Shown one piece after another: positions 12,601-24,696 of a stretch of DNA of 64,000 bases. The stretch spans positions 62,001-126,000 of the forward strand of contig CANNZV010000435.1 in the NCBI GenBank assembly GCA_947561585.1, in the 5' to 3' direction. The notes below the pieces were generated by a model, which was not told the origin of the DNA, searched no databases, and saw nothing but the letters and a program-made list of their open reading frames with translations. Position 1 is the first letter of the stretch, and the number at the start of each line of letters is the position of its first letter. The translations under genes and the position numbers were made by a program. The DNA is from Caprella mutica. Its lineage: Eukaryota; Arthropoda; Malacostraca; Amphipoda; Caprellidae.

Positions 12601-13050
12601 TGATGAAGGTATGCGCTCTTCGAGTACCTGATCTAGTTTACTATGTGTATATTTTTATGTTTAAAGGATTTTTAAATTCGATTGGACTTATCACAATTCA
12701 TTCCAAAACTAACGATTACAAATAATCTTCACGGGGAATGTACGTAGGCAGCTGAAGATGAATAAGCAAAATAAATGTAAAAGCAATAATTATTTATTTA
12801 GAACACTAACTCTAATAAATATTATATTATTTGCATTACAGAATACATACATTCTTTAACCTTTATGTATCGGAGAGTGGAAAGAATAACATTTTCAACA
12901 ATAGATAAAGAGAAGCAAGTGGCGTGTACTTCTATTTCTATTCTCCCATTCTACACCAGAGAAGTCTTTTCTCTAATAACAAAGAAAAAGATTATTCCGA
13001 GGGTTAGGAAAGCGTTATGAAACATTAAAATATTTTCAATGGAAAGATTT
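12601..13050. other. Intergenic, nothing recognised
   Basis: AT-rich DNA with no supported feature. Confidence 0.45.
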
Positions 13051-13978
13051 ACCGGTACACTGTAATAGTTAGATTTACCGGTACACTATAATAGTTAGAT
13101 TTACCGGTACACTGTAATAGTTAGATTTACCGGTACACTGGAATAGTTAGATTTACCGGTACACTGTAATAGTTAGATTTACCGGTACACTGGAATAGTT
13201 AGATTTACCGGTACACTATAATAGTTAGATTTACCGGTACACTATAATAGTTAGATTTACCGGTACAATGTAATAGTTAGATTTACCGGTACACTGGAAT
13301 AGTTAGATTTACCGGTACACTGTAATAGTTAGATTTACCGGTACACTGTAATAGTTAGATTTACCGGTACACTATAATAGTTAGATTTACCGGTACACTA
13401 TAATAGTTAGATTTACCGGTACAATGTAATAGTTAGATTTACCGGTACACTGGAATAGTTAGATTTACCGGTACACTGTAATAGTTAGATTTACCGGTAC
13501 ACTGTAATAGTTAGATTTACCGGTACACTATAATAGTTAGATTTACCGGTACACTATAATAGTTAGATTTACCGGTACACTATAATAGTTAGATTTACCG
13601 GTACACTATAATAGTTAGATTTACCGGTACAATGTAATAGTTAGATTTACCGGTACACTGGAATAGTTAGATTTACCGGTACACTATAATAGTTAGATTT
13701 ACCGGTACAATGTAATAGTTAGATTTACCGGTACACTGGAATAGTTAGATTTACCGGTACACTGGAATAGTTAGATTTACCGGTACACTATAATAGTTAG
13801 ATTTACCGGTACAATGTAATAGTTAGATTTACCGGTACACTGGAATAGTTAGATTTACCGGTACACTATAATAGTTAGATTTACCGGTACACTATAATAG
13901 TTAGATTTACCGGTACACTATAATAGTTAGATTTACCGGTACAATGTAATAGTTAGATTTACCGGTACACTGTAATAG
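13051..13978. repeat. 26-bp tandem array, about 35 copies
   Basis: The unit joins TTAGATTTACCGGTACACTG and TAATAG. It holds the palindrome TACCGGTA. Four variants at one site (CTGTAA, CTATAA, CTGGAA, ATGTAA) recur in a repeated order, so multi-unit blocks appear to have been duplicated. The array ends exactly where the half-site repeat at 13979 begins. Confidence 0.97.
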
Positions 13979-14190
13979 AAAGACCTTGACCTTGACCTTT
14001 GACTCAATCACTCTCAAAATCTGATTAAATGGTTCCCGGATAATGAGTAATCGTCCCACCAAATTTCAGACAATTTGGTTGAATAGTTTTTGAGTCATGC
14101 GAATAATTATACCACCACTAACTAATAACAAGATTACAAATGAATGATTTATGCCATTCAAAACATAACCTACCGCAATTTTCGATGATA
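13979..14190 (+). repeat. Half-site dispersed repeat (copy 3)
   Basis: Starts GACCTTGACCTTGACCTTTG and continues with AAATGGTTCCCGGATAATGA, CCACCAAATTTCAGACAATT, TTGAGTCATGCGAATAA and CCTACCGCAATTTTCG. This is the family's usual block order. Confidence 0.75.
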
Positions 14191-14403
14191 ACAAATCTTT
14201 CGGTACACACAATCTGAACAGATGTCGTCGAATAAGAAGCTTTAGTGTCTGACGTGCTGGAGTAAAAATAGCTAATAACATCTGTGAAATTCTTTCGACA
14301 AATGGAGTACAATCTTGAGACGTCACTTCAGTTGAAAAGAGTCAGAGTCTATTTGTTAGGAGTTATTAGGAAGAAGAGAAAGTGACTCGGAATAATGAAA
14401 GAG

Positions 14404-14805
14404 TTTGACGAGAGATATCTTGACATTTAGATAAATGTACTTTGACGAGAGATATCTTGACATTTAGATAAATGTACTTTGACGAGAGATATCTTGACAT
14501 TTAGATAAATGTACTTTGACGAGAGATATCTTGACATTTAGATAAATGTACTTTTACGAGAGATATCTTGACATTTAGATAAATGTACTTTGACGAGAGA
14601 TATCTTGACATTTAGATAAATGTACTTTTACGAGAGATATCTTGACATTTAGATAAATGTACTTTGACGAGAGATATCTTGACATTTAGATAAATGTACT
14701 TTGACGAGAGATATCTTGACATTTAGATAAATGTACTTTGACGAGAGATATCTTGACATTTAGATAAATGTACTTTTACGAGATATATCTTGACATTTAG
14801 ATAAA
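14404..14805. repeat. 37-bp tandem array, about 11 copies
   Basis: The unit joins TTTGACGAGAGATATCTTG and ACATTTAGATAAATGTAC; the second half is itself a near-palindrome (ACATTTA-GA-TAAATGT). Occasional copies carry TTTTACG in place of TTTGACG. Confidence 0.97.
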
Positions 14806-15024
14806 GATAGATACGAGAGATATCTCTACAACGATATTATATTTTTAGATGAAGATATAGTTTCTAACATATATCCCGCGCAAAAAATGGATATTCCCAA
14901 AACCTTCTCGGAATATTCCCAAGGAATATTCCATGATGATCATTTTTTGATATTCAGGGAATGCAGTTTTTTGACACTTTTATGGAATAGTCCCATAAAT
15001 CACAAGGGAAAATCTAGGGAATCA

Positions 15025-15400
15025 AGGAAACGAAGTTCAATGGAATAATGAAGGAATGCCAATGGAATAAGACATCCAAAGTAAGAGGGAATATTGAAGG
15101 AATACCTATAGAATGAGACATCCAAAGTAAGAGGGAATATTGAAGGACAACCTATGGAATAAGACAACTAAAGGAAGAGGGAATATTGAAGGAATACCTA
15201 TGGAATGAGGCATCCAAAGTAAGAGGGAATATTGGAGGAATACCTATGGAGTAAGTCATCCAAGGGAAGAGGGAATATTTAGGGATTACCCATGGAATAA
15301 GTCATCCAAAGGAAGAAGGAATATTGAAGGAATAACAATGGAATAAAACATCCAAAAGAAGAGGCCACGATGAAGGAATATCAATGGAATAAGTAATTCA
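15025..15400. repeat. 46-bp degenerate tandem repeat, about 7 copies
   Basis: Each unit contains CATCCAAAGTAAGAGGGAA, TATTGAAGGAATACC and TATGGAATAAGA. Copies are diverged from one another, so this array is older than the near-perfect satellites nearby. Confidence 0.8.
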
Positions 15401-17388
15401 AAAGGAAGGAATAAATGAAACTAAATAACTTAGACTACGAGTGGCCGTGTAACACTAATTACTTGAGTGCATAGCTCAATTGTCACATAGCTAGACACCA
15501 AGAAGTGTACCGTGAACAAATAACTTTATTTTAAAAATCTACGAATATTAAAACTTAAATTTCAGGACACATTATTAAAATCTAGGTATTTTCACAATTG
15601 CCCCTTTGTACTGGTATGGAATGAAAGAAGCTAAACATACGTCAATCATTTTATTAAAATATCAAATCGCACATGATTTAGAAAGGGATTAAATTAACTA
15701 AACATGAATTAATTCCTGTGTAACTTTTTTACATGTTATAAAGGCTCAATCTATTAGCTGTCAGTAATTTTCACTCGATATTTCTCACTTATTCTATGGC
15801 GCCATGGTTGTACTTTTCACTTGCAAAGTTTTCAATTTTTAGTTAAGAAAGGATCACAGGTTTCATTCACCATCACCTTCTCATTTTCCTCTTCCATCTG
15901 TTAATGCAGTCAACACTCAACAGTGCTATCGTCTCTTTTTGCAAAATTATTGACCACTACAATCGATTGGTGGTAGCGTAGCTTACATGTGCCACTTTCC
16001 TGTGTGACAACTATAAAGTACAAAGTCTTTTGTATTTGGTTCTTTACTTAAGGAGGAGCAAATTTATTCAATCTAGCAATTAATTTTGTCATTAATCTCA
16101 AATTACTTCATATTGAATATACTGGTGTCAGTGCAGCCATAGTTTTAGAGCAAGCGCTTCATACTATATAGTACACACAATGAAATGAATAGGACATGTC
16201 TCTAGATTTGTAACTTCTTAGCCAACCATATTGCCAGAAACTGTGATAGTAGTACCTACGGAGAAATAAAATAATTAGTCATCATTTATCAATAACCTGT
16301 ATTCAATTAGTTAATCTATAAATTAAATAAAAACCTAAGTGAAATTATTCTTTCAAATTTTAAAAGAGGAAAAAGTAGATCTTAAAGGGAATACAGATTT
16401 AGATAAGAAAAAAGTTTTGAGAAACAATATGGGTAAAAAATAAAAAAATTCAAATATAAGTAAAACAAGAATGAACGAAAAAAAGCTACTATGAATATTT
16501 TTAACACTGAAAACCATTATTGGCACTTTTAAAATTTTACTATTAAACTCTAATCAGTTAAAGAACAGGTCACTGAAGAAATAATTTTATGAAATTTTAT
16601 ATTTCACTTACAGAGGCTAGAGAATGTGTATTGTTTAACCTAGGTTATAGCTAAATATTAATAAACATTTCATAATATAAATTAACATAGTGAATCCATT
16701 TACAATCAAAGTATAAACTAAGTATACATATGAATAGTTATAGGCCTACAAACTGAAATAGTACGGTAAAGATAGCTAGGGTAAGTAGGGTCACGCAGGT
16801 ATATTACGGCACTTTAATTTTTAATTGCGTTCTTCTCAAGAGAGTCTAAAAACATTCTGAACCGAAATAACATTAAAATGTTGCATAGCTATCAAAAGAA
16901 GCTTAGTGCATGCTGTAATTTGTTAATCTAAGTTTTTAACGTGTGTTTTGAAGCTATGATGTGTATGTTGTTAGAGGCCGCAGTTAGTTAGTGTACCGCA
17001 ATTTAACTACCTGACCCTACTCTTATTCCGTTATCACCAAATATAAATATTTAACTTTAAACAAAAATTTAAAATAGTTGAGTGATAACTGCTGTTGATA
17101 AAATATAAACAATGGTGTACATTCGTTAAACATTTGCAATCACAATACTAACCTCTATTTTTCTTGAATTGACACTAACTTAACGACTGTCTCTTATAGC
17201 CCGTCTATAACGTCTGAACTGCACTGCTGCAAGGCGAAAACTAAATTGGATAAAAATTATTCTGGGTACCTGATTCGCAACTTTTACTAGTTTTTGTAGG
17301 TACTACTAATTTCTAATAGGGAGCCAGCATTTAATTTGCTCATACGAAACTCCATTCATTTAGATCGATATTTTTAATTCACTTGGTG

Positions 17389-17475
17389 GTTTAGTATCTG
17401 CTTAAGAACAAAATGCCATATCGATGACATTTTGAAATACAAGAGACTGGAAGAAGCAACCAGAAAGGAAAGTGA
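17389..17475 (+). repeat. Dispersed repeat family A, copy 1
   Basis: Shares with 27799 and 38467 the order: TTTAACGTCTGCTT-like start, ATATCGCTGA core, AAGRGACTG, then AGAAAGGAAAGTG. This copy matches to about 17475. Further on, at about 17633, a CTATCTTTTAAAACTACAAG block is shared with 36689. Non-coding. Confidence 0.6.
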
Positions 17476-18599
17476 ATTTTAGAAGAAGTCTCATCAGAAG
17501 TCAGTGACAATGCTCATGGATGCAGAAAAGCTCTGTGAAAGAGTTTTGTATGAATGGAAGATGAAAATGGAAGGACATACCAAACACGGAAATCTAACAC
17601 CTCATATACATAGTTGAAGAGCTCAACTCTTGCGCTATCTTTTAAAACTACAAGTAGCGTTAAAAATTATATATATGATAAAAATTAGAAGAGAACATAT
17701 GAAATCTAAATTACAACAGTTCATCTTACAAACCCACGTTTCTTTGTTTTCAAATTAGACAACCAAATTCTAAGGAAATAGAAAAAATCATCGTTCGATT
17801 CAATTGACATTCCTTTGTTGTTTGAAATACATATTTTAAATTTCCCATCTTCCAGAAACATTCCTTCATATTACCCAATGGGATATATTCCTTATCAAAA
17901 ATATTGAAATAGTTCCAGGGATATTCAAAAGTATTTCAGGAAGTAAAATTTTTCATTCGATTCCTGTTACATTCCGTCATTGTTTCACTAAGAATACTGT
18001 AGATCCCAAATGTTCCAGGGATATTCCTTCTTTTTATTTTTGAGAATACTATTATACGTAACTAGCTTGATAATTCTTGGATTATTTATGGGATATTCAG
18101 AATGGAATACTATCAAAAATATATATTCCAAGAATATTCCAATTTGTTTCGCATGGAATACTATAGAAATATGATATTCCCTGAATATCCTAGGATGATA
18201 TCTGACCGAATACTGTAACTCTCCAATATTCCTGGAACATTCCCTCGTATAAGAATTTGAATACTATCCAATATTATTGTTACAGGAATATCCCTTCTTC
18301 ATCAAACTGTGAGTGCAGATTAGGAGGGAATATTGTAGATATTAAGGGAATATCCCAGGCATAAAACCTTCTTGCCCGGGATATTGTAAGCAACTAATTT
18401 AACTATAAATTTATTTGTGAAATGATGATATATTTAAAATAAAACTTCTTTAATTTTTCTGATATAATTAAATGAAATTAGTAATTAAATTAATATTTAC
18501 CAGTCCATTATCGTTCTATTTATCCTATTCAGTCACTTAGACTTAATCAATAAGGATGAGAAATAGATTTTTAGGAACAGTAACGGGCAAGTAAATCAA

Positions 18600-18940
18600 A
18601 AAAAAAACAAGAATAACAACTCTGACCATTTGGTGGGCTGGCCCTTGCAGGCAATACATTCATGTCCCCTAAAATGCGGAACAATTGCCAGAGGCCATTA
18701 TTGGGCACATCAGTGCATATTGTGAAGGTAATGGCCTTGCTGTCTTATTAATGGTTAGGTAGTCACAAATGCTTAGAGGGGGATAATTATTATGGAGAGG
18801 GAGAATGATTGCGGGGGGCGTTGCTCCCTGGAATCTAATTGATTGATGACCTACTTTACCCAATGATTGCCTGCTTTCAAACGGTGATGGTGGCCCTAGA
18901 ATTAGCCATCGGATGAGCATTCTGTTCCATTGTCTTAAGG
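18600..18940. promoter_or_regulatory. GC-richer non-coding block, possible regulatory region
   Basis: Base composition rises sharply above the flanks. The block holds TAATGGTTAGG, TAATTGATTGATGACC and several GGCC-containing stretches, and is single-copy in this window. A minus-strand frame of 83 codons is open but shows no domain and no splice context. Either an enhancer-like conserved element or an unrecognised exon is possible; the former is my weak preference. Confidence 0.25.
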
Positions 18941-19377
18941 TATAACGATGCTAATTTAATTACTAAATATTTCTTTAACTATATGAGAGATTCATTTAGT
19001 GAATTTTCATCCATAAAATCTTGATTAAAAATCTTATACATAGAATAATACAATTAATTCAATGTAATACAGATTTGCACGCAAGATCTAAGCTTTTTAT
19101 TGGCACTTGACAAACTATAATTAACAAACTTTCAAAAATGCATGCAAATCATACAAGAAGACCTAATATTTCAAATGTTCATTTTATTTCTGTAGAAAGG
19201 CAATCAACTCTTCCAATATATTCTAAAAAACAAACCATTGTAATGTCACCCAGCAAAAACAGTCTCCTCAATTAAGTCCAGACAAAAGTCTCCATGTGCT
19301 AAAAAAGTGAATGCAGACGTCACTGACAGGCGCATCTGATAAAAATATGTGAGAAAGACTAACAGTGATGTGAAGAG
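18941..19377. other. Intergenic, nothing recognised
   Basis: AT-rich DNA leading into the 21-mer array. Confidence 0.4.
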
Positions 19378-20390
19378 TGACTAAAGGGTCACTGTGGTCA
19401 CTTAAAGGGTCACTGCAGTCATTTAAAGGGTCACTGCAGTCATTTAAAGGTTCACTGCAGTCATTTAAAGGGTCACTGTGGTCGCTTAAAGGGTCACTGC
19501 AGTCATTTAAAGGTTCACTGCAGTCATTTAAAGGTTCACTGCAGTCATTTAAAGGATCACTGCAGTCATTTAAAGGGTCACTGCAATCATTTAAAGGTTC
19601 ACTGCAGTCATTTAAAGGTTCACTGCAGTCATTTAAAGGATCACTGCAGTCATTTAAAGGTTCACTACTGTCATTTGAAGGTTCACTGCAGTCATTTAAA
19701 GGTTCACTGCAGTCATTTAAAGGTTCACTGCAGTCATTTAAAGGTTCACTGCAGTCATTTAAAGGTTCACTGCAGTCATTTAAAGGTTCACTGCAGTCAT
19801 TTAAAGGTTCACTGCAGTCATTTAAAGGTTCACTGCAGTCATTTAAAGGTTCACTGCAGTCATTTAAAGGTTCACTGCAGTCATTTAAAGGTTCACTGCA
19901 GTCATTTAAAGGTTCACTGCGGTCATTTAAAGGTTCACTGCAGTCATTTAAAGGTTCACTGCAGTCATTTAAAGGTTCACTGCAGTCATTTAAAGGTTCA
20001 CTGCAGTCATTTAAAGGTTCACTGCAGTCATTTAAAGGTTCACTGCAGTCATTTAAAGGTTCACTGCAGTCATTTAAAGGTTCACTGCAGTCATTTAAAG
20101 GTTCACTGCAGTCATTTAAAGGTTCACTGCAGTCATTTAAAGGATCACTGCAGTCATTTGAAGGTTCACTGCAGTCATTTAAAGGTTCACTGCAGTCATT
20201 TAAAGGTTCACTGCAGTCATTTAAAGGTTCACTGCAGTCATTTAAAGGTTCACTGCAGTCATTTAAAGGTTCACTGCAGTCATTTAAAGGTTCACTGCAG
20301 TCATTTAAAGGTTCACTGCAGTCATTTAAAGGTTCACTGCAGTCATTTAAAGGTTCACTGCGGTCATTTAAAGGTTCACTGCAGTCATTC
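19378..20390. repeat. 21-bp tandem array, about 48 copies
   Basis: The unit is AAAGGTTCACTGCAG followed by TCATTT, with variants AAAGGGTCACTG and AAAGGATCACTG concentrated near the left edge. Every unit carries a PstI-like CTGCAG palindrome. Because 21 is divisible by three, 7-residue repeat frames are open on both strands for over 1 kb. The left edge is more diverse than the interior, the usual pattern for a satellite homogenised from the middle. Confidence 0.98.
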
Positions 20391-20536
20391 AACACTTGGA
20401 GGATGTATGTAAGCTATAGTCTACATGACTTTAAAGTATTTTCAGTGTTATAAAGTATTATATTTCATGATGAGTTGTTTTGAAATAGTTTTCAGATAAT
20501 GAAATAAAAATAATTAAAATAATGCACATTTTGGAT

Positions 20537-20572
20537 GATAGTATTATCTTATCATCAAAAGATAATACTATC
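20537..20572. repeat. Perfect 14-bp stem hairpin
   Basis: GATAGTATTATCTT pairs with AAGATAATACTATC across an 8-nt loop (ATCATCAA). All stem positions pair. Its role is unknown; it may be the remnant of a small inverted-repeat insertion. Confidence 0.85.
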
Positions 20573-20847
20573 AGTTCATAATACAAGCATGAGAGGGTTA
20601 GAGGTTCACTCTCTATCTTCTTTTCCCAAGGAACTGCAACAACTCCCCAAGCTTCTCCCAGGCCTCAAGTTTCTCAAAGTTCTCGAAGTAGAGCCTCTCT
20701 CTTGGCATCCACACATCATGTGCTTATTAGTAGCAAGGTCTTCCTCTTTACTGCTTCCTCTTTTACAATGTCAGCTCATATTTATTCGAGAGGTACACAG
20801 GCTTTTGGCAGAGAAAGGCCCTTTGCCTTTCTCTCTTTGTTGTGTGT

Positions 20848-20922
20848 GTAGTGTGTACAGTGTACAGTGTACACTATGCAGTGTACACTATACAGTGTAC
20901 AGTATACAGTGTACAGTGTAAT
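20848..20922. repeat. TGTACA-rich short palindromic tandem repeat
   Basis: Overlapping GTGTACAGTGTACA and CACTATACAGTG units, 7-8 bp in period, each containing the palindrome TGTACA. The stretch can fold in many registers. Confidence 0.85.
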
Positions 20923-21689
20923 GTGAAGATGAACACAAAGTTTGCTGCAAGACTGCTACTGTAAGAAACAATGAGCAGAATCATTTCTCGTGTCTTCACA
21001 TTTTTTTCCTGGGTAAAAATTAAAAGAAATTGTAATCACTCCATACAGGACTAAATATTCAATACAACTTAATAATAATTCATAGGATTAAATTCTGAAA
21101 ATAAAACCAAAATTCTATCAAATGAAAGTTTAATAAAATTAAAATATAAGACTTAAATTCAGCACAGAATGTAATGTTCTTGAACTAAAGCAATATAAAA
21201 CACTGTATCTAATGCTCTACTCTATGCTGTATCTTTTCATTAGTAGTGCATCTTACAATACACACTGTATCTAATTTGTTTCCCATGCCTCACTTGTTAT
21301 TTATTGGTAATTCTGTGTATCTAATATTCTCCTCGGGGTTAAAAAATGTCGTTTCAATTTGGGAGGTTTACTCTAGAAGGAGAGTTTCTCAATCCACTGC
21401 ACTGTGTCCATATTAGTCCTGTACATTTTACGGCCACACATTCCTGACCCGCTTTGGCAGAGTCTCGCTAAGCATACTTGCATTTCCAATGAACCAATCT
21501 ACCGATAGGAAGCTTTTCAAGACAGTCAATGGTGTGTTATGATAATTCGACTGGTTTATTTTATTATTTATTAAAATAGAGGTGGTTCAGAATTTTTTTT
21601 AGTTTTGAATTAAATATATAATTCTATTGATTATTATATATTTTAACAAAATAGGGGTATAATAAATTTTAAAATCAAAAGAAAATAAT
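20923..21689. other. Intergenic, nothing recognised
   Basis: A modest GC-richer patch at about 21360-21510 lacks an open frame or a known motif. Confidence 0.4.
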
Positions 21690-22030
21690 AAGCAAACTAT
21701 ACAGTATTCCATTTATTCGATATAACCATCTTTAGTACGAGCTACAGCTTTCAGTCTAGGCAAGTATTTGTTCTTGTGGAAATGCTTCCCAGTCCACTCA
21801 CAAATTTGCTTTCAAGTACTTGATAGCAGTGTCTGAGAATCTTGAATCCAAAACTGACCATATTGAAAACCACATCAAAATAAGGTTTGGAATCTGAATA
21901 TTTTTGCATATGAAGTAAGTCATGCAACTTGGAATGTCATGCAACAGGTTCGGGTCGATTTGGAGCCGTGTGATGGATCTGAGTCTTGTCGAACACTTTA
22001 TCGAAGTGCTGATCTTCAATAGGGTCTTTA
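21690..22030 (-). pseudogene. Decayed Tc1/mariner-type transposase tail (weak)
   Basis: Read on the minus strand, the C-terminal stretch YLPRLKAVARTKDGYIE followed by a stop resembles the basic tail of Tc1/mariner transposases, in which an arginine-rich PRRLKAV-like segment precedes the final residues. Upstream the frame is broken by stops and shifts, and neither the catalytic acidic residues nor flanking inverted repeats could be placed. Treat as a possible remnant only. Confidence 0.35.
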
Positions 22031-24696
22031 TTTTATTCTTATTCAATTATTCTAATTTGAATGCTTAATTAATAGTTAGGAAACTTTAACATTTCTAACT
22101 TAACATTAACAATCGATATAATTAATGTAATTAATCAATTATTAATAGAATTAATGGTAAGCGTTCTTTAGTCTATAGTAACAACTTCAGAAAAAGAGAG
22201 ACTTGCCTTTCTGAGTTCTATTCGACCCCACTATGTACAAATGCGAGGGGAGAAGCCTAAGCCATCACAGACTGTAATATTTGACGTCTCGTCACAATCC
22301 TAACCTTGTCTGAACTTAAAGACCTCAGAACTAGATCATTCTGATGGTTCACAACTTGTAGAATGTCACATTTATTCTCATCTGTGAACACCAAGTCAGG
22401 GAGTGTGCCTTCGGTTATCTCTGGTCTTCCAGTTTACGATGAGATCGGCGTGCGTTTTAACGCAAAATTCACCCGCGTGTTTTTGATTCGTTTTTTTTTT
22501 TTTGCCGTACGCTTCGCTTTCGGCCTCGTCCCGGCTTATTGAAGGTTGAATTTTTCACCTATTTTCCAAACAGTTCAACTATTCATCATCAATTATTTTG
22601 CAGCTTATGAATTAGTTTCACCTTCTTTGTGGAGCTCAATCACTATATTTCTATATAAAGTCATTATATATACAAAATATGAAATATTTTGTATATAAAT
22701 ATTATTTGTTAGACGTCGAAATATTTAAGCTTTATGTATCCATTGAGTATAGTTAGAACATCCTTGTAAATTTTTAAGTGATAACTAGAAATGCAATTGA
22801 AGGTGGAAATATATTATGAAAATATTCAGATTTTATGATCTGAAAATATATTTTGCTATAAATGAACACTCTAAATTCTGTATATTGGAACTTTATATTT
22901 GATGTAAATATTGCATATTTGAATACTTACAATTAGTGAATATTCAGTTTGATTGGAGTAAATTTGAACACATAAAGTTAGAGAAAAATATTAGTTGTAA
23001 ACTTGTGAATTCCGTACGTAAGAGTTGAGCTAATAAAGTTAATGATGCATTCGTTGATAGTACCGTCATCTGACAATATAGCCCTTTGAGCAGAGTTTAG
23101 TATTATTTGTTAAAATTACCAGAAATTATGATAGGTTGAAACAAGAAAGTAAAGAAATATTTTCAATTTACCCAAACTACACAGACCTAAATAAATTACC
23201 TCTGAATTACTTACCAGTATGTAAAAATGTATCTTCAATTGCAATGTAAATCAGAACAGGAGGCAATGAATTTATTTTCTAAGTTCCTTCCATACTTTCC
23301 ATGGTACATACTACACTTACTTTCAAATCTCCAGATAAATAAGCCTCAGATCACATTTTTAGTAAGTTTGGTATATAAATCAGAGCGTGCCTCCTATAGT
23401 CTACTCCAGAACAATTCATCACCAGTTTGAACTATTTTCCACTGAGCACATCTATCTCCAAGCGGAACATATAATTGCATTAGTTGTGAAGTATCTTCTC
23501 CTGAAGTACTATCGACAACAGAAGAACGGTACTCGTACTTGAGAAAAGCAATGCTATACCACAGAACCCAGCTAGCAATGTTCTCGTGGTAACATTGTCC
23601 CAATATTGTTACAATCTTCCTATTTCGGACCTCTAGATTTCGAACTTTGTATCATGGCTGTAGATCGAAATATAGTGATCAAGCTCCACAAAGAATTCAA
23701 GTGAAACCAATTCACAATGTTGCTTCTAAAAGCAATTCTACCTAAGAAAAATAGTTGGTTATTATTATGTACAAGGGCTTTGGCTCGGCATTATTGCACC
23801 TATATCTTAGTAGTTACATACAAAATGAATTGAGATAAAGCCCTATAACCATCTATATGCTATCCAAAATAATTTGGGAAATAATTACAAATTAATAGAA
23901 TCAAAGGCCTTTGATTTCTTCCATTCAACCGATAATGAAATTCCATTAGGATCTAAACTATTCTAGTGACGATATGCGTGTAAAATATTTATGTTCATGT
24001 TATAGCAGAGGGAAGATTGGACTTTGATGGAAAGGTATTGGTGGTCTGTAGTCCGCTTATAATAACTCATCTATTCTATTAAAATAAACCTCAGGAATAT
24101 ATTCATATTAATATTAAATATATTGTATTGTTATTGCCTTTCAATTACGAATATATTCAATGTGGAAAAATAAGGAACAGTAAAAAAATTATGAAGATAG
24201 GAACATACAACTAATTCACAAACAACAACAATCATAGCCTGGTTTAAGAGCTCTGAGAGTCTGATTAAGATCTGCATAGTAATTACAACACCGTAAATTG
24301 TATCTTGAATTAAAGAGAAGGGATAATTCGTGCTCACTCTATCCCTAGAATAACTTTAAGTAATCTAAGATAGATATCTTAATTAGCTCCTAACTTGCTG
24401 GTATACACTTCGCTAGATACAAACTAATGTACAAAACACGCACGAATAATATTGCATGCAAATAAATACTGAAAAAGAAATTTTGTATACTGATATCTTT
24501 ATATGTCCTGAAACTTGCGATTGAAAAACCTAGAATTTGAAACTCTTGAATATTAAAAATGGAGAGAATTCGAATTCTCAATATTCAAAGTCTGGTCTTT
24601 TGAAAGTCAGGACAACATTGCGAATCTTAACTGGAAATTTGTTAGGAGTTGAAGGCATGTTTGTGTCTTCCGGTTACATTGAACCGGTCCGTGATG
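22031..24696. other. Intergenic stretch with an unassigned open segment
   Basis: At 23394-23650 the minus strand stays open for about 85 codons with varied residue composition (for example ENIASWVLWYSIAFLKYEY and VPLGDRCAQWKIVQTGDELF) in a locally GC-richer patch. I do not recognise the protein and found no convincing splice pair, so it is not called as a gene. A GC-richer non-coding patch at about 22200-22550 also remains unexplained. Confidence 0.3.

Larger units (their letters stand above)
14866..18390. mobile_element. Putative large element with GGAATATTCC-rich ends
   Basis: The left boundary region (ATATCCCGCGCAA followed by GGATATTCCC) and the right boundary region read inverted (ATATCCCGGGCAAG followed by GGGATATTCCC) match, and both 500-bp flanks are crowded with GGAATATTCC-type palindromic motifs that are rare elsewhere. 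The left flank contains a 46-bp degenerate tandem repeat. The 2.4-kb middle has no recognisable transposase. I infer a non-autonomous inverted-repeat element; no target duplication was identified. Confidence 0.45.

Noticed and set aside
14066..14326. 86-codon minus-strand frame
   Set aside because: Overlaps the half-site dispersed repeat and has no consistent counterpart in other copies of that repeat.
19268..20453. Long open frames on both strands (375 and 358 codons)
   Set aside because: Both are produced by the 21-bp satellite. Variation among units shows no preference for synonymous positions.
24131..24337. Possible chemoreceptor-like hydrophobic fragment on the minus strand
   Set aside because: Short, no conserved receptor motif, and the frame starts and stops without splice sites. 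Composition explains it.
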